Shown: piece by piece, positions 34,709 through 44,184 of the stretch
Layout of the letters: every line of letters begins with the position of its first letter
How positions within the stretch are numbered: position 1 is the stretch's first letter
Program-made: the position numbers and the translations under genes
Notes under the pieces: generated by a model
Told to the model about the DNA's origin: nothing
Seen by the model: only the letters and a program-made list of their open reading frames with translations
Database searches by the model: none
Assembly: GCA_030154085.1 (NCBI GenBank)
Contig: JASKKR010000008.1
Location: forward strand, 1-64,000
Source: Candidatus Cloacimonadota bacterium
GTDB taxonomy: Bacteria; Cloacimonadota; Cloacimonadia; Cloacimonadales; Cloacimonadaceae
Direction of reading: 5' to 3'
DNA: 64,000 nucleotides

Positions 34709-36508
34709 ATGGAACAAAAATACATACGCAACTTCTGCATTATTGCTCATATTGATCATGGTAAATCCACCTTAGCGGATCGCTTTTTGGAAGATACTCA
34801 CGTGATCGGTAAAGGGGTGGAAGTATCTCAACTCCTGGATAGCATGGATCTAGAAAGGGAAAAGGGGATAACTATTAAATCACATGCCATCCGTATGGTG
34901 CATAAATATAAAGGACAAGACTATGTCTTAAATCTGATCGATACTCCTGGTCATGTGGATTTCTCTTATGAGGTATCGCGCGCTTTGGCATCCTGCGAAG
35001 GAGCTATCCTCCTCGTTGATGCATCTCAAGGGATTGAAGCACAGACCATGAGCAATCTATACTTGGCAATGGATAATGACCTGGAGATCCTCCCGGTTCT
35101 AAATAAGATAGATCTTCCCAAAGCAGATGTCGAAGGTGTGCAACACGATGTGGCTGAGATCTTGGGTTGCGACGAAGATGAGGTCATGAAAGTTAGTGCT
35201 AAGACCGGTTTGGGAGTAAGCGAACTATTGGATGCTGTAATTGAGCGACTCCCTGCTCCCAAGGGGAAAGAAGACGCTCCAGCTCAAGCCCTGATCTTTG
35301 ATTCATACTTCGATATGTATCGTGGTGTTGTCGTATTAGTCAGACTCTTTCACGGAAGTCTCAAGAAAGGCGATAAAATCCGCCTATTTAGCACTAATAA
35401 GGAATATGATATCGAAGAAATCGGCTATTTAGGACTAAAATTTCAAGCTCAACAGGAACTCCTAACCGGAGAAGCAGGTTATATCATCGCCAATATCAAA
35501 GAAGTCGCAGATGCCCGAGTTGGCGATACCATAACTACAGCTAAAAATGGCTGCACCGAAGCTTTGCCAGGTTTTTTGGAGCCAAAGCCGATGGTATATA
35601 GCGGCATCTTCCCCATCAATGGGGATGATTATAGCAATCTCGTAGATGCAATTGCCAAACTCAAGCTCAATGATGCCTCTTTGGTCTATGAAAAAGAAAG
35701 CTCCGCTGCTCTGGGCTATGGATTCCGCTGCGGTTTCCTCGGTATGCTCCATCTTGAAATCGTCAAGGAACGTTTAATGCGCGAATATAACGTTCCAATC
35801 ATCGCCACTACCCCCAGCGTTCGCTTCAAGATCGGCCTAAAAAATGGTACTGAGATAGATGTCCACAATCCCATAGACTTCCCAGACCCATCTAATATCG
35901 AGTATATCTTAGAACCCTTTATGGATACCGAGATCATTGTTCCTACAGAATATATTGGGAACATCATGAAACTGGCACAAGAACGTCGTGGTATCCAAAA
36001 GAACATTCAATACATTGACGAAAAACGTGTGGCACTTAACTATGAGATGCCACTTATCGAGATTATCTTTGACTTTTATGATAAACTCAAGACAGTAAGC
36101 AGAGGATATGCCTCCCTGGATTATACCTTCAAGGAGTTCCGTCCCTCAAATGTAGTTAAAGTAGATATCCTGATTAATGGCGAAAAGGTCGATGCTATGA
36201 GTTTTATATGCCACGCTGATAAAGCTCATGCGTGGGGAAAAAGTATAACAAACACCCTCGCGGAAGTGATCCCACGGCATCTTTTTAAGATCGCTTTGCA
36301 AGCCACAATCGGAGCCAAGATCATAGCCCGCAGCACAATCAATGCTATGCGCAAAGATGTGTTGGCAAAGTGCTATGGCGGTGACGTTAGCCGAAAACGT
36401 AAGTTACTCGAAAAGCAGAAGGAAGGGAAAAAAAAGATGAAGGAAATCGGCAATGTGAATGTCCCCCAAGAAGCCTTTCTTGCCGTACTGAAATCCAACC
36501 GAGACTAA
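34709..36508 (+). CDS. lepA: Elongation factor 4 (LepA), ribosomal back-translocase GTPase
   Basis: 599 residues, the usual length. GTPase motifs: AHIDHGKSTLADRF (G1), GITIKSHA (G2), DTPGHVDFSYEV (G3), NKIDLP (G4) and SAKTGLGV (G5). The C-terminal half carries the LepA-specific domain (GEKVDAMSF, ARSTINAMRKDVLAKCYGGD, RKRKLLEKQKEGKKKMK). It acts on stalled ribosomes. AAGGA lies six bases before ATG. The Omp85 gene follows after one base. Confidence 0.97.
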   Translation: MEQKYIRNFCIIAHIDHGKSTLADRFLEDTHVIGKGVEVSQLLDSMDLEREKGITIKSHAIRMVHKYKGQDYVLNLIDTPGHVDFSYEVSRALASCEGAILLVDASQGIEAQTMSNLYLAMDNDLEILPVLNKIDLPKADVEGVQHDVAEILGCDEDEVMKVSAKTGLGVSELLDAVIERLPAPKGKEDAPAQALIFDSYFDMYRGVVVLVRLFHGSLKKGDKIRLFSTNKEYDIEEIGYLGLKFQAQQELLTGEAGYIIANIKEVADARVGDTITTAKNGCTEALPGFLEPKPMVYSGIFPINGDDYSNLVDAIAKLKLNDASLVYEKESSAALGYGFRCGFLGMLHLEIVKERLMREYNVPIIATTPSVRFKIGLKNGTEIDVHNPIDFPDPSNIEYILEPFMDTEIIVPTEYIGNIMKLAQERRGIQKNIQYIDEKRVALNYEMPLIEIIFDFYDKLKTVSRGYASLDYTFKEFRPSNVVKVDILINGEKVDAMSFICHADKAHAWGKSITNTLAEVIPRHLFKIALQATIGAKIIARSTINAMRKDVLAKCYGGDVSRKRKLLEKQKEGKKKMKEIGNVNVPQEAFLAVLKSNRD

Positions 36509-36509
36509 C

Positions 36510-38162
36510 GTGAAAGCTTGGCATGCCATATTAATTGCATTCATGATGAGCCAAGCTCTGAACGCCGTCACTATCACAGAAATCAAATTCGAAGGCATCC
36601 CTGATGAGGAGCAAAACGAGATAATCCAAGCTTCAGGGCTGCACATCGGACAAGAGTATGATGCTGCCCTGATGGATGAAGCACTGCAGAATCTCTATGA
36701 CTACTTTTATGAGCACCATCAATACTTTATTCGCATAGACCTGCCGGAATTAATCCCGATTTCTGCCACCGACATCAAACTCTTGTTTCACCCTGAAATC
36801 ATAAAAGATAATTCTCACTTGCGTATACGCTATGCGGGGCTTAAGCACTTCTCGGAATCTAAGCTGCATGAAATAGCATATACTTCGGAGGAAGCCATCT
36901 ATTCTCTGAACGATCTCGAGACCATCATGAAACGAGTATTGGACGTGTATCATCAAAGAGGTTATCTTTTTGCTTCTGTTCAGCTTGATTCATTAGTCCT
37001 AAACGAAGAACTAACCGCTTGGTTGAGGATTAATGAAGGCGGCATCCTAAAACCACAGAACTATCACTTTCAGGGTAATAATACCACTCGGGAGAGTACT
37101 CTCCTGAAGAATTCCGGGCTTTTGCGACAAAGTGTCATCACTCCTGCCATCATTAGCCAAGCTGAGGAGAATATCAAGTCAAAGACCTATATCCGCGATT
37201 GCGTGATCATCCCCTTGGATGAAGAAAACATCTTGATCCGTATTGAAGAAGGCAGGATGACCTTCCTTGAAGGGGTCTTGGGTTTGGGTGATAGTGAAGG
37301 TTCTTCAAAGCTATCTGGAATGGTAAATGTAGATTTCCAAAACCTCTGGGGCACAGACCGGGGCATCCGCCTTTTTTGGCGCAGAACTCCGACGGACTAT
37401 AATGAGCTTAGCCTCTCCTATCACGAATCAGGGCATCCAGCCGTACCATTGCAAGCAGACATATCAATGTCTCGTATGCTTCAGGACAGTCTATGGATTA
37501 GCACTGAGTGGGATATTGAACTTTATTATAAAAACCTCTACCAAAAGATCGGTATAAGTTTTGGTAACCGCCAAATAAGCCCAGGCTACTCTAACTCTGA
37601 ATTAGAGGCCAACACAAACACAAAACTCGGTGCTTTCTGGGAATTTAAGAACACTCGGGGAAACCGCATCCCCATCTCCGGAACATACCTTGCAGCAAAC
37701 TACGATTACTTTTTCGACAAGCAGGCAAACTACGCAAAGGTGCAGATTTCCGCTCAGCAGTATATTCCCATCAAAGGAAGAATAATTGGCTATTTGGGGG
37801 CGCATTACAAGACTACTCAACAGAAGCAGCCTAATGAATATGACCTTTTTAGCATGGGGGGCTATGGCAGTCTTCGTGGCTATCATGAAGATGAGCTAAA
37901 AAGTCGCAGATTGGGTTGGGCAAATTCTGAATTAAGGTATATGATAAACCCGGATACCATGTTCTATATCTTTTACGATCAAGGACTTCTGTATCTGCCA
38001 GATGACACTCTAAAAATGGACGTATTAGCTTTGGGATTTGGGATAAAGGTGGGCACCAGACTCGGCATTCTGAGTCTGGATTATGGTCTTGGATATCGTG
38101 ATAACGGATTTAGTGACATAGGCTTAGGGCTTGTACATATTGGGTTGGATATTGCACTATAA
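36510..38162 (+). CDS. Omp85-superfamily outer-membrane protein (TamA-like, with POTRA domains)
   Basis: 550 residues from a GTG two bases after the lepA stop. A signal peptide (KAWHAILIAFMMSQALNA) precedes two or three POTRA-like domains (about 20-230), and a 16-strand-type barrel follows. The loop-6 motif GSLRGYHEDEL is the Omp85 hallmark (about residue 453). It ends with alternating residues closing in a Leu. It is too short for BamA (about 750-800). It could help place proteins into the outer membrane or export a partner. The lepA neighbour says nothing about its role; the coupling is tight. Confidence 0.88.
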   Translation: MKAWHAILIAFMMSQALNAVTITEIKFEGIPDEEQNEIIQASGLHIGQEYDAALMDEALQNLYDYFYEHHQYFIRIDLPELIPISATDIKLLFHPEIIKDNSHLRIRYAGLKHFSESKLHEIAYTSEEAIYSLNDLETIMKRVLDVYHQRGYLFASVQLDSLVLNEELTAWLRINEGGILKPQNYHFQGNNTTRESTLLKNSGLLRQSVITPAIISQAEENIKSKTYIRDCVIIPLDEENILIRIEEGRMTFLEGVLGLGDSEGSSKLSGMVNVDFQNLWGTDRGIRLFWRRTPTDYNELSLSYHESGHPAVPLQADISMSRMLQDSLWISTEWDIELYYKNLYQKIGISFGNRQISPGYSNSELEANTNTKLGAFWEFKNTRGNRIPISGTYLAANYDYFFDKQANYAKVQISAQQYIPIKGRIIGYLGAHYKTTQQKQPNEYDLFSMGGYGSLRGYHEDELKSRRLGWANSELRYMINPDTMFYIFYDQGLLYLPDDTLKMDVLALGFGIKVGTRLGILSLDYGLGYRDNGFSDIGLGLVHIGLDIAL

Positions 38163-38380
38163 AAAAATTACTTGCCAAGATATTCAGTATTTGTATTCTG
38201 ACACCCATATTCGAAAGTATATAGTCGTGACTAAGGACTGTGTGAAGATTTAAGTGCGCTTAGCATTTATAAACTTCAAATCCAAAATGGCACTCTTTTT
38301 TTTAATATGCCAATAACCAAACAAAAAAAAATAACCTAAGTAATGCCTGGTATACAGGTTACTAACTTATGGAGGTAAAA

Positions 38381-38581
38381 ATGAAAAAAGTCCTTTTAAT
38401 CTCCCTACTAGCTATGATGTTGATTGGAATGCTCACATTGAGTGCTTGCCAACCTAAACCTCAAGAACAAGCAGAAGAGACTACGACTGAAGAAGTCACG
38501 GACGAAGGCGCTGTAACGACTGAGGAAGGCGTAGAAGCCACTGAAGAAGCTACTGAAGAAACCACACAAATGCCAGAATAA
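38381..38581 (+). CDS. Small acidic lipoprotein
   Basis: 66 residues from ATG 38381, with GGAGG upstream. The lipobox is TLSAC, with Cys at residue 23. The mature part is only about 44 residues, almost all Glu, Thr, Ala and Val (EETTTEEVTDEGAVTTEEG), with no globular core. It looks like a flexible surface-coating or envelope spacer peptide. It has its own terminator and stands apart from lepA and ackA, so it is probably transcribed alone. Function unknown. Confidence 0.8.
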   Translation: MKKVLLISLLAMMLIGMLTLSACQPKPQEQAEETTTEEVTDEGAVTTEEGVEATEEATEETTQMPE

Positions 38582-38620
38582 GTTTTTCAGTCTCTACATT
38601 ACAATTGAGCAGTCCTTAAA

Positions 38621-38652
38621 AAATGGGTAACTTCGGTTACCCATTTTTTTTT
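38621..38652 (+). terminator. Rho-independent terminator after the small lipoprotein
   Basis: A perfect 11-base stem AAATGGGTAAC / GTTACCCATTT with a TTCG tetraloop (38621-38646), followed by a T-run. Confidence 0.92.
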
Positions 38653-38776
38653 AACAAAAAAACCTTGCCATCTCAGACAATCTCAAAAAAAGTGCCCATA
38701 TACTCAGGAATGACTGCATACTCTTATCTAGACTTAGCGTCATAAATCTGGCTAAATACCTTAAGGATGTGAAACT

Positions 38777-39991
38777 ATGAAGATCCTCGTGATCAATTGC
38801 GGCAGTAGTTCTTTGAAATATGAAGTCTATCAGATGCCCGAACAGATCAGTTTAGGGAAAGGCTTAGTTGAGCGAATTGGTCTTGCAAATGGGAATATTA
38901 AGCAAGAAGCAAAGGGAAGAATCTTTGAAAAAAACAGCAATATCCCAGACCACAATGCTGCTTTCGATCTGATGATGGAAGCAATCTTGGACGATCAATC
39001 TGGGATACTCGAATCCACCCAAGAAATCCAGGGCATTGGACACAGAGTCGTGCATGGTGGTGAACAATACTCCTCTTCTGTGCTGATCGATGATGCCGTC
39101 ATTGCAGCAATATCACAAAATAGTGAGCTAGCTCCTTTACACAATCCTGCCAATTTGACCGGGATCACAGCTGCAATGAATCTCTTCCCCGGCATTCCTC
39201 AAGTAGCAGTCTTTGACACTGCCTTTCATCAGACCCTTCCTCCGAGTGCCTATTTATACGGTATCCCTCGCGAATTTTATGAGAAATACCGCATCCGTAG
39301 ATATGGATTTCATGGCACCAGTCATCGCTATGTCGCAGGCATTGCTTTACAGATGCTCAAGCGAAGTGTGGAAAATACTAATCTGATCACCTGTCACTTG
39401 GGTAATGGCGCTTCTATCACTGCCATTCAGGCTGGTAAGTCCATCGATACTTCAATGGGGTTTACTCCCCTGGAAGGGCTGATTATGGGAACTCGGAGTG
39501 GAGATATTGATCCATCCATCATCTTTTATTTGGAAGAAAGAGGATTTGACTGCAAGACATTGAATGATATTCTAAACAAAAAAAGCGGAATTTTGGGCTT
39601 ATCTGGAGTTTCCAGCGATCTACGAGATGTAGAACAAGCCGCAAATGAAGGGAATAGGAATGCTTTGGAAGCTCTGGAAACATATGCCTATCGCATCCGC
39701 AAGTTCATTGGCGCTTATGCTGCAAATCTGATAAAGGTAGATGCAATCGTGTTTACTGGCGGTATCGGGCAAAATTCTGTAAAAATGAGGGAAAGAATCT
39801 GCAACCGGCTGGAAAATATTGGCATTCACATTGATCATGATCAAAACCGCAAAGTAGGTGGTAAAGCCGGATGCATCTCACAGCCCTATTCTCCAGTTTC
39901 TATATTGGTGATCCCCACAAACGAGGAGCTGCAAATTGCTTTGGACACAACTCAGATCATAGATCCAAATCTTCAGACAGTAGTAATATAA
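38777..39991 (+). CDS. ackA: Acetate kinase
   Basis: 404 residues. The family signatures are present: the N-terminal INCGSSSLKYEVY, the catalytic and phosphate-binding regions (GHRVVHGG, DTAFHQTLP), TCHLGNGAS, TGGIGQNS and IPTNEE near the C-terminus. It makes ATP and acetate from acetyl phosphate, the expected final energy step in amino-acid fermentation. AAGGA upstream of ATG 38777. No phosphate acetyltransferase gene is adjacent. It heads a plus-strand run with the next three genes (spacing 13 bases, then overlap). Confidence 0.97.
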   Translation: MKILVINCGSSSLKYEVYQMPEQISLGKGLVERIGLANGNIKQEAKGRIFEKNSNIPDHNAAFDLMMEAILDDQSGILESTQEIQGIGHRVVHGGEQYSSSVLIDDAVIAAISQNSELAPLHNPANLTGITAAMNLFPGIPQVAVFDTAFHQTLPPSAYLYGIPREFYEKYRIRRYGFHGTSHRYVAGIALQMLKRSVENTNLITCHLGNGASITAIQAGKSIDTSMGFTPLEGLIMGTRSGDIDPSIIFYLEERGFDCKTLNDILNKKSGILGLSGVSSDLRDVEQAANEGNRNALEALETYAYRIRKFIGAYAANLIKVDAIVFTGGIGQNSVKMRERICNRLENIGIHIDHDQNRKVGGKAGCISQPYSPVSILVIPTNEELQIALDTTQIIDPNLQTVVI

Positions 39992-40004
39992 AAAAGGAGA
40001 TACG

Positions 40005-41075
40005 ATGAAACGATTGTTCGTGATGCTATTTATGCTTAGCATCGGCTTACTCACAGCAGTTTCCATTACCGAAATCAGAGCTGAAGACTACAGCGGTGTT
40101 ATATGCAGATTGGTGATTCAGCTCGAACGTGATTCCGATTTTATCGTAAAACGGCAAAGTGATGGCTTTTTCGTAGATATAAACGGACTCACCGGCAACC
40201 TTCCTGAATACAACCTTGATGGCACTTTCCTAGATCGTATCAGCATGGGAACTTCAGGAATCTTGATCCATACCGGACTTGATCTTGATTATGAGACTAT
40301 GCGACTCAGCGATCGAAATGCCATCGTAATGGATTTTTTCAAAAAACCATCTGGAAAAAATGACCGCCTGGCAATCGCCAAATTCTACAGTGACAAAGGC
40401 AAACTTGCCAGTGCGGACAGAGAATTTCACCTGCTCGCTATAGACTATCCAAATCACTATGATATCCTCTATCATTGGGGAGAACTTCTGATCAAGCGGG
40501 GCAGCCATAGAGCCGCAGAAAAATTGGCAATGATCCCTCCCTCCAGCCCATATTATGCAGCCGCCCAAGAGCTTATCCTCAAAGCTAATGGACAAACCAA
40601 AGATCCTGAGAAACAAGAGCTGGAAAATGATAATTACATTCCCCTCATGCCTGAGGATATCCCCGAAGTAGTCGAAGAACTTACAACCACACCTCAGACA
40701 CAACCCGTCGATGAAGCCAATCTTCCCTCTGAATCTCAAAATCAAAGCCCCAGTTTCCTCGGAAAACTGGCAGATTGGGCAAGCGAAAATATTATAATCA
40801 CCATCATCATCTTTGTTGTACTTTTGATCATTCTCTGCCTTATGATCTTTAGCAATTTCTTCTCCCCCAAAAAGCCGGTAAAGAAAGATATCCAGGAAGC
40901 CAACCAAATCCTGGATACAGATACTATGTGCAAGATGGTCAATCGTCTCTTAGCCGATGGTTGGACAAACAAGGAAATCGCGCGTGAACTAAAAGTAAGT
41001 GTCCGTGAAATCGAGCTTATTGTACGCCGTCTCCACTATATGGAAATCCAAGAAGATGACAGCAAAGATTCCTAA
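40005..41075 (+). CDS. Transmembrane protein with cytoplasmic C-terminal helix-turn-helix
   Basis: 356 residues with GGAG before ATG 40005. An N-terminal signal peptide (KRLFVMLFMLSIGLLTAVS) leads a periplasmic beta domain (about 20-110) and then a short TPR-like helical repeat (about 120-195). An acidic/Pro linker follows, then one membrane helix (about 265-285, NIIITIIIFVVLLIILCLMI). The cytoplasmic end holds an HTH about 315-345 (LADGWTNKEIARELKVSVREIE), like LuxR-type recognition helices. This is a signal-peptide-led, membrane-bound putative DNA-binding protein; it may sense an envelope state. It overlaps the Wzi-like gene by 20 bases. I cannot name the family. Confidence 0.75.
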   Translation: MKRLFVMLFMLSIGLLTAVSITEIRAEDYSGVICRLVIQLERDSDFIVKRQSDGFFVDINGLTGNLPEYNLDGTFLDRISMGTSGILIHTGLDLDYETMRLSDRNAIVMDFFKKPSGKNDRLAIAKFYSDKGKLASADREFHLLAIDYPNHYDILYHWGELLIKRGSHRAAEKLAMIPPSSPYYAAAQELILKANGQTKDPEKQELENDNYIPLMPEDIPEVVEELTTTPQTQPVDEANLPSESQNQSPSFLGKLADWASENIIITIIIFVVLLIILCLMIFSNFFSPKKPVKKDIQEANQILDTDTMCKMVNRLLADGWTNKEIARELKVSVREIELIVRRLHYMEIQEDDSKDS

Positions 41076-42567
41076 GCTCAGCCTCAGCCTTTTGGTTGGG
41101 TTATTTATGTTTCTCCCGTTGATGGCTCAATCATCACGACAGCAATCTACCTTCCATAGTGAAATCCACAGCCGGGTGCTTCACAGCCTCTTAAATTCTC
41201 CGGATTATCTTTATGAGCATAAATTCTTGAATAAAGATGACGGTCTTCATCACCCCTTTGAGTCTTATACAAAAGTCGCTAGAGCTCTGGAAGAGGCTTT
41301 TTTGCCCGGTGAACCTCAAAATAATCTGCTCAGCTATCAGCACGATTTATTTACTGCTGATTTTAATTTCCTTGCAGGCTATGAAACAAGTCTGAATGAT
41401 CCCGGTAATTACGGATACCCTTACAAAGGTTGGCGTATAAATGCAAGATATTCAGATTATCTGCACCTAAACACATATTGGTATAATGGGGCTTTCTATG
41501 GCGATCTCGATGCAGCAGAAGAGGATCCTCTCATCGATGGCTATTACAAGCGCTTTGACAATCATATCCAGCTTGACAATCTTAGTGGTGAATTTGGTTT
41601 TTACAAAGATCAATACAATCTCGCATTGGGACGCGGTAGATTCCAAATCGGGAACAGCATTAGTGGCAGCATCATCCTCAATGATGAAGTTAATGACTAT
41701 GCCTATCTTAAAGCTGAAGCTTCAATCGGTATTTTTCGCTTTAGCTTCCTGCATGGCAGCTTGATGGCTGATAGCACCTATGCCATCCACGACAATGCCT
41801 ATGTCGATTCCAATTACTATCCGGAAAAATATATTGCCCTTCATCAGATCAGCTTCAACCCCTGGAAAGATACCGAAATCTTTGCAGGCGAAACAGTGAT
41901 TTATGGAAATCGCGGGATAGATTTGAACTACTTACTACCCAATAGCTTCTGGCGTGCTGTCGAGCATGACCTCTGGGATCGCGATAATATGATGATCTAC
42001 GGAGGAATCAATCAACGACTCCGGGGAGATGCCTTAGTTTATGCCCAAATGGTGCTGGATGAATTTAGCTATAGCAAGTTCTTTACTTCTTGGTGGGGAA
42101 ACAAATATGCCCTGCAAAGCGGGATCAGCCTTCCTCTTGGGAAATCAACTTTAGGATTTGAAGCAACCGCTGTCCGCCCCTATACCTATGCCCATTTCAC
42201 AAATCACACCATGTATTCACACAATCGAAAAAGTCTGGGTTATCCGCAAGGATCAAATGTCCTGGATCTCAGCTTTGAAGCAAATATACCAATTGCGCCA
42301 TTTTTGCATCTAGATTCGCAGATTTCTTGGCGTAAACGAGGCTCCAAAGGTAATTCTTGGCAAGACAACTATCATGATATCTTTGGTGGGCAAATCGACG
42401 AAGCGAGTGCCTATTGGTTTGAAGGTGAAAAAAGCCACGAGTATCAAATTCGCAGCAGCTTACTGTTCTCGCTGATGGCACATCACGACATTCTTTTAGC
42501 GCACGATAGCCTCAAAACCGATAGCTGGAGCCATCGCATCATAGCAGCTTGGCAATTTAAATATTAA
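41056..42567 (+). CDS. Outer-membrane beta-barrel, Wzi-like (capsule assembly)
   Basis: 503 residues from ATG 41056; a longer frame to 40999 would overlap the previous gene by more and adds no signal peptide. The signal peptide reads PKLSLSLLVGLFMFLPLMAQ. The rest alternates aromatic and charged residues with many Tyr and Asn, as in an 18-strand barrel; GRGRFQIG and a late NRKSLGYPQGS patch match Wzi-family motifs. Wzi anchors capsule polysaccharide at the cell surface in enterobacteria. The barrel call is firm, the Wzi call moderate. Confidence 0.75.
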   Translation: MTAKIPKLSLSLLVGLFMFLPLMAQSSRQQSTFHSEIHSRVLHSLLNSPDYLYEHKFLNKDDGLHHPFESYTKVARALEEAFLPGEPQNNLLSYQHDLFTADFNFLAGYETSLNDPGNYGYPYKGWRINARYSDYLHLNTYWYNGAFYGDLDAAEEDPLIDGYYKRFDNHIQLDNLSGEFGFYKDQYNLALGRGRFQIGNSISGSIILNDEVNDYAYLKAEASIGIFRFSFLHGSLMADSTYAIHDNAYVDSNYYPEKYIALHQISFNPWKDTEIFAGETVIYGNRGIDLNYLLPNSFWRAVEHDLWDRDNMMIYGGINQRLRGDALVYAQMVLDEFSYSKFFTSWWGNKYALQSGISLPLGKSTLGFEATAVRPYTYAHFTNHTMYSHNRKSLGYPQGSNVLDLSFEANIPIAPFLHLDSQISWRKRGSKGNSWQDNYHDIFGGQIDEASAYWFEGEKSHEYQIRSSLLFSLMAHHDILLAHDSLKTDSWSHRIIAAWQFKY

Positions 42568-42579
42568 AAGGATTATATT

Positions 42580-42993
42580 TTGAGAAGTTTTGACCGAATG
42601 GAATGGCCCAAACGCTACAAACTCAAGGGCAGCGTCCTCCTCTTGGCAATCATCGCCGTCATCTTTGGCATCTGGCTGCAAAGAAGAGACCATCAAAATT
42701 TGACCGATAAGATTATTATCAGCGAACTCAGTTTTAATGATTGGGGCTCCCAGTATATCGAGCTCGGCTATGTAGTAGAAAATACATCTGATGAAGAGGT
42801 TGAGTTGCATTTGCTTGCAAAAATCTGGGATGAGCAAGACATAGAGATCGCCAGTTCTCTCTTTAGCATCACTGTCCCTCCCCATATCCGTCAATCTCGC
42901 TCTAAGCTATTTGACCGACTCAATCGCAGCCTAAAAGAGGGAGAACGTCCTTATCGGGCAAACATCGTAATCTATCCCAAACGTACTATGTAA
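42580..42993 (+). CDS. Small single-pass membrane protein, unknown function
   Basis: 137 residues from TTG 42580, supported by AAAAGGA seven bases upstream; an in-frame ATG at 42598 is the alternative. After a basic N-terminus one membrane helix follows (about 18-34, GSVLLLAIIAVIFGIWLQ), then a periplasmic beta-sandwich-like domain. It follows the Wzi-like gene after 12 bases. No known domain was recognised. Confidence 0.65.
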   Translation: MRSFDRMEWPKRYKLKGSVLLLAIIAVIFGIWLQRRDHQNLTDKIIISELSFNDWGSQYIELGYVVENTSDEEVELHLLAKIWDEQDIEIASSLFSITVPPHIRQSRSKLFDRLNRSLKEGERPYRANIVIYPKRTM

Positions 42994-43096
42994 TCATCCT
43001 CGAAATTGCCATCACCCCATCGAGTATCTGCTCTTAATCTGCTCACCATCCATCTTTCGATAACTTGCTCTTAATTGCCGATTATTTGTATTTTCA

Positions 43097-43197
43097 GCTG
43101 CCTAAGTGCCTGGAATATATTGTCTCTGAATGCCTCCCTCACTTCTCGCTCATTCGAGTAATGAGCAAGAAACGAGAAAGTAAGGACTTAGCTGCAT
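43097..43197 (+). repeat. Dispersed hairpin element, copy 3
   Basis: Core TGCCTCCCTC (from 43131), with an inner stem that pairs TTCT-C-GCTCAT with ATGAGC-A-AGAA around CGAGTA. The right tail is TAAGGACTTAGCTGC. A left outer arm TAAGTGCCT lies exactly 19 bases before the core, as in copy 2. Confidence 0.7.
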
Positions 43198-43454
43198 CGG
43201 CTCAAAAAGTGTAAACTAAGGTGAAATATTGTTTATGATTCATAGTCTAGATTAACTAATTAAGATCATGGTCTGCATAAAATATCGGATAAATAGACAA
43301 TTTATCGGTTTGTCGGCTTTGTGTTAAGCTACCCTTGCCAACGCGATTCGACAATCATTGAAGGAGCTTTTTTCTTCGTCTTACTCAGAATCGCTATTCT
43401 GCCTATTTTGTGCGCGTCATGTCAGTATCACAGAAGTGTATATCTCTTTTCCAC

Positions 43455-43483
43455 TTGACAGATAATAGGGGGAAAAATACCGT
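43455..43483 (+). promoter_or_regulatory. Candidate rplU-rpmA promoter
   Basis: A perfect TTGACA (43455-43460), 17 bases, then TACCGT (43478-43483), a weak -10. The gene starts 31 bases later, after AAGGAGA. No L21-leader structure was evident in so short a leader. Confidence 0.45.
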
Positions 43484-43514
43484 GCTTTTCTAAGTTATAA
43501 ATCAAGGAGAAACC

Positions 43515-43829
43515 ATGTACGCCATCGTAGACATTAAAGGATTTCAGTTTAGGGCTGAAAAAAACGCAGTTCTTCGCGTTCCCTTGCTGAATACGGCTGA
43601 GCCTGGTCAGACTGTTGAGTTTGACCGCGTACTTCTCGTCCGCAAGGATGACGAAGTAGTTGTAGGCACTCCCGTAGTCGAAGGCGCCGCGATCGTAGCA
43701 GAAGTTATCGACCACGGTAAAGGTAAAAAAAAGATAATCTATCATCACAAACGCCGCAAAGGCTATCGAGTGAAAAAGGGTTATCGTGAGCAATTCACAG
43801 ATATCAAGATCACCGATATTCGGGCGTAA
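43515..43829 (+). CDS. rplU: Large ribosomal subunit protein bL21
   Basis: 104 residues, normal length. The family pattern is clear: [17 protein letters not shown] at the N-terminus, then [23 protein letters not shown] and the basic [20 protein letters not shown] segment that binds 23S rRNA. AAGGAGA lies before ATG. rpmA follows after 15 bases, the usual pair. Confidence 0.97.
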   Translation: MYAIVDIKGFQFRAEKNAVLRVPLLNTAEPGQTVEFDRVLLVRKDDEVVVGTPVVEGAAIVAEVIDHGKGKKKIIYHHKRRKGYRVKKGYREQFTDIKITDIRA

Positions 43830-43844
43830 GGAAGGTAATGACAT

Positions 43845-44105
43845 ATGGCACATAAAAAAGGTGTTGGAAGTAGTCGTAACGGTCGGGACAGTAACCCAAA
43901 ATATCGTGGTGTAAAAAAGCACGGCAGTGAATTTGTGAACGCCGGCAATATCATCGTTCGCCAAAAGGGAACTAAGTTTCATCCCGGCGCAAACGTAGGT
44001 ATCGGTCGTGATTTTACTCTTTTTAGCCTTATTGATGGACATGTGAAATTCACTACCAAAAAAGAAGGCAAGAAATTCGTAAGTGTTGAGCCAGATAACG
44101 AATAA
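43845..44105 (+). CDS. rpmA: Large ribosomal subunit protein bL27
   Basis: 86 residues. It begins [19 protein letters not shown], so the mature N-terminus that reaches the peptidyl transferase centre is directly encoded, with no Firmicutes-type cleaved extension. [18 protein letters not shown] is the typical core. A hairpin terminator follows. No obgE follows, unlike in many genomes. Confidence 0.97.
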   Translation: MAHKKGVGSSRNGRDSNPKYRGVKKHGSEFVNAGNIIVRQKGTKFHPGANVGIGRDFTLFSLIDGHVKFTTKKEGKKFVSVEPDNE

Positions 44106-44128
44106 ATAACCGAGCGTTTGAAGAATTA

Positions 44129-44157
44129 AAAGCGGAGCTTAATGCCCCGCTTTTTGC
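44129..44157 (+). terminator. Rho-independent terminator after rpmA
   Basis: Stem AAAGCGG (44129-44135) with CCGCTTT (44147-44153), then a T-run. Convergent with the solute-binding gene, so it may serve both. Confidence 0.75.
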
Positions 44158-44184
44158 TTGTCAGATTATATCACTATCGTTTGT

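Larger units (their letters stand above)
42994..43514. other. Long gene-free region upstream of rplU
   Basis: 521 bases. It holds the third hairpin element (43097-43197), a short palindrome GATAAAT-AGACA-ATTTATC (43288-43306) and a candidate rplU promoter (43455-43483). No gene or tRNA is seen. Confidence 0.6.
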
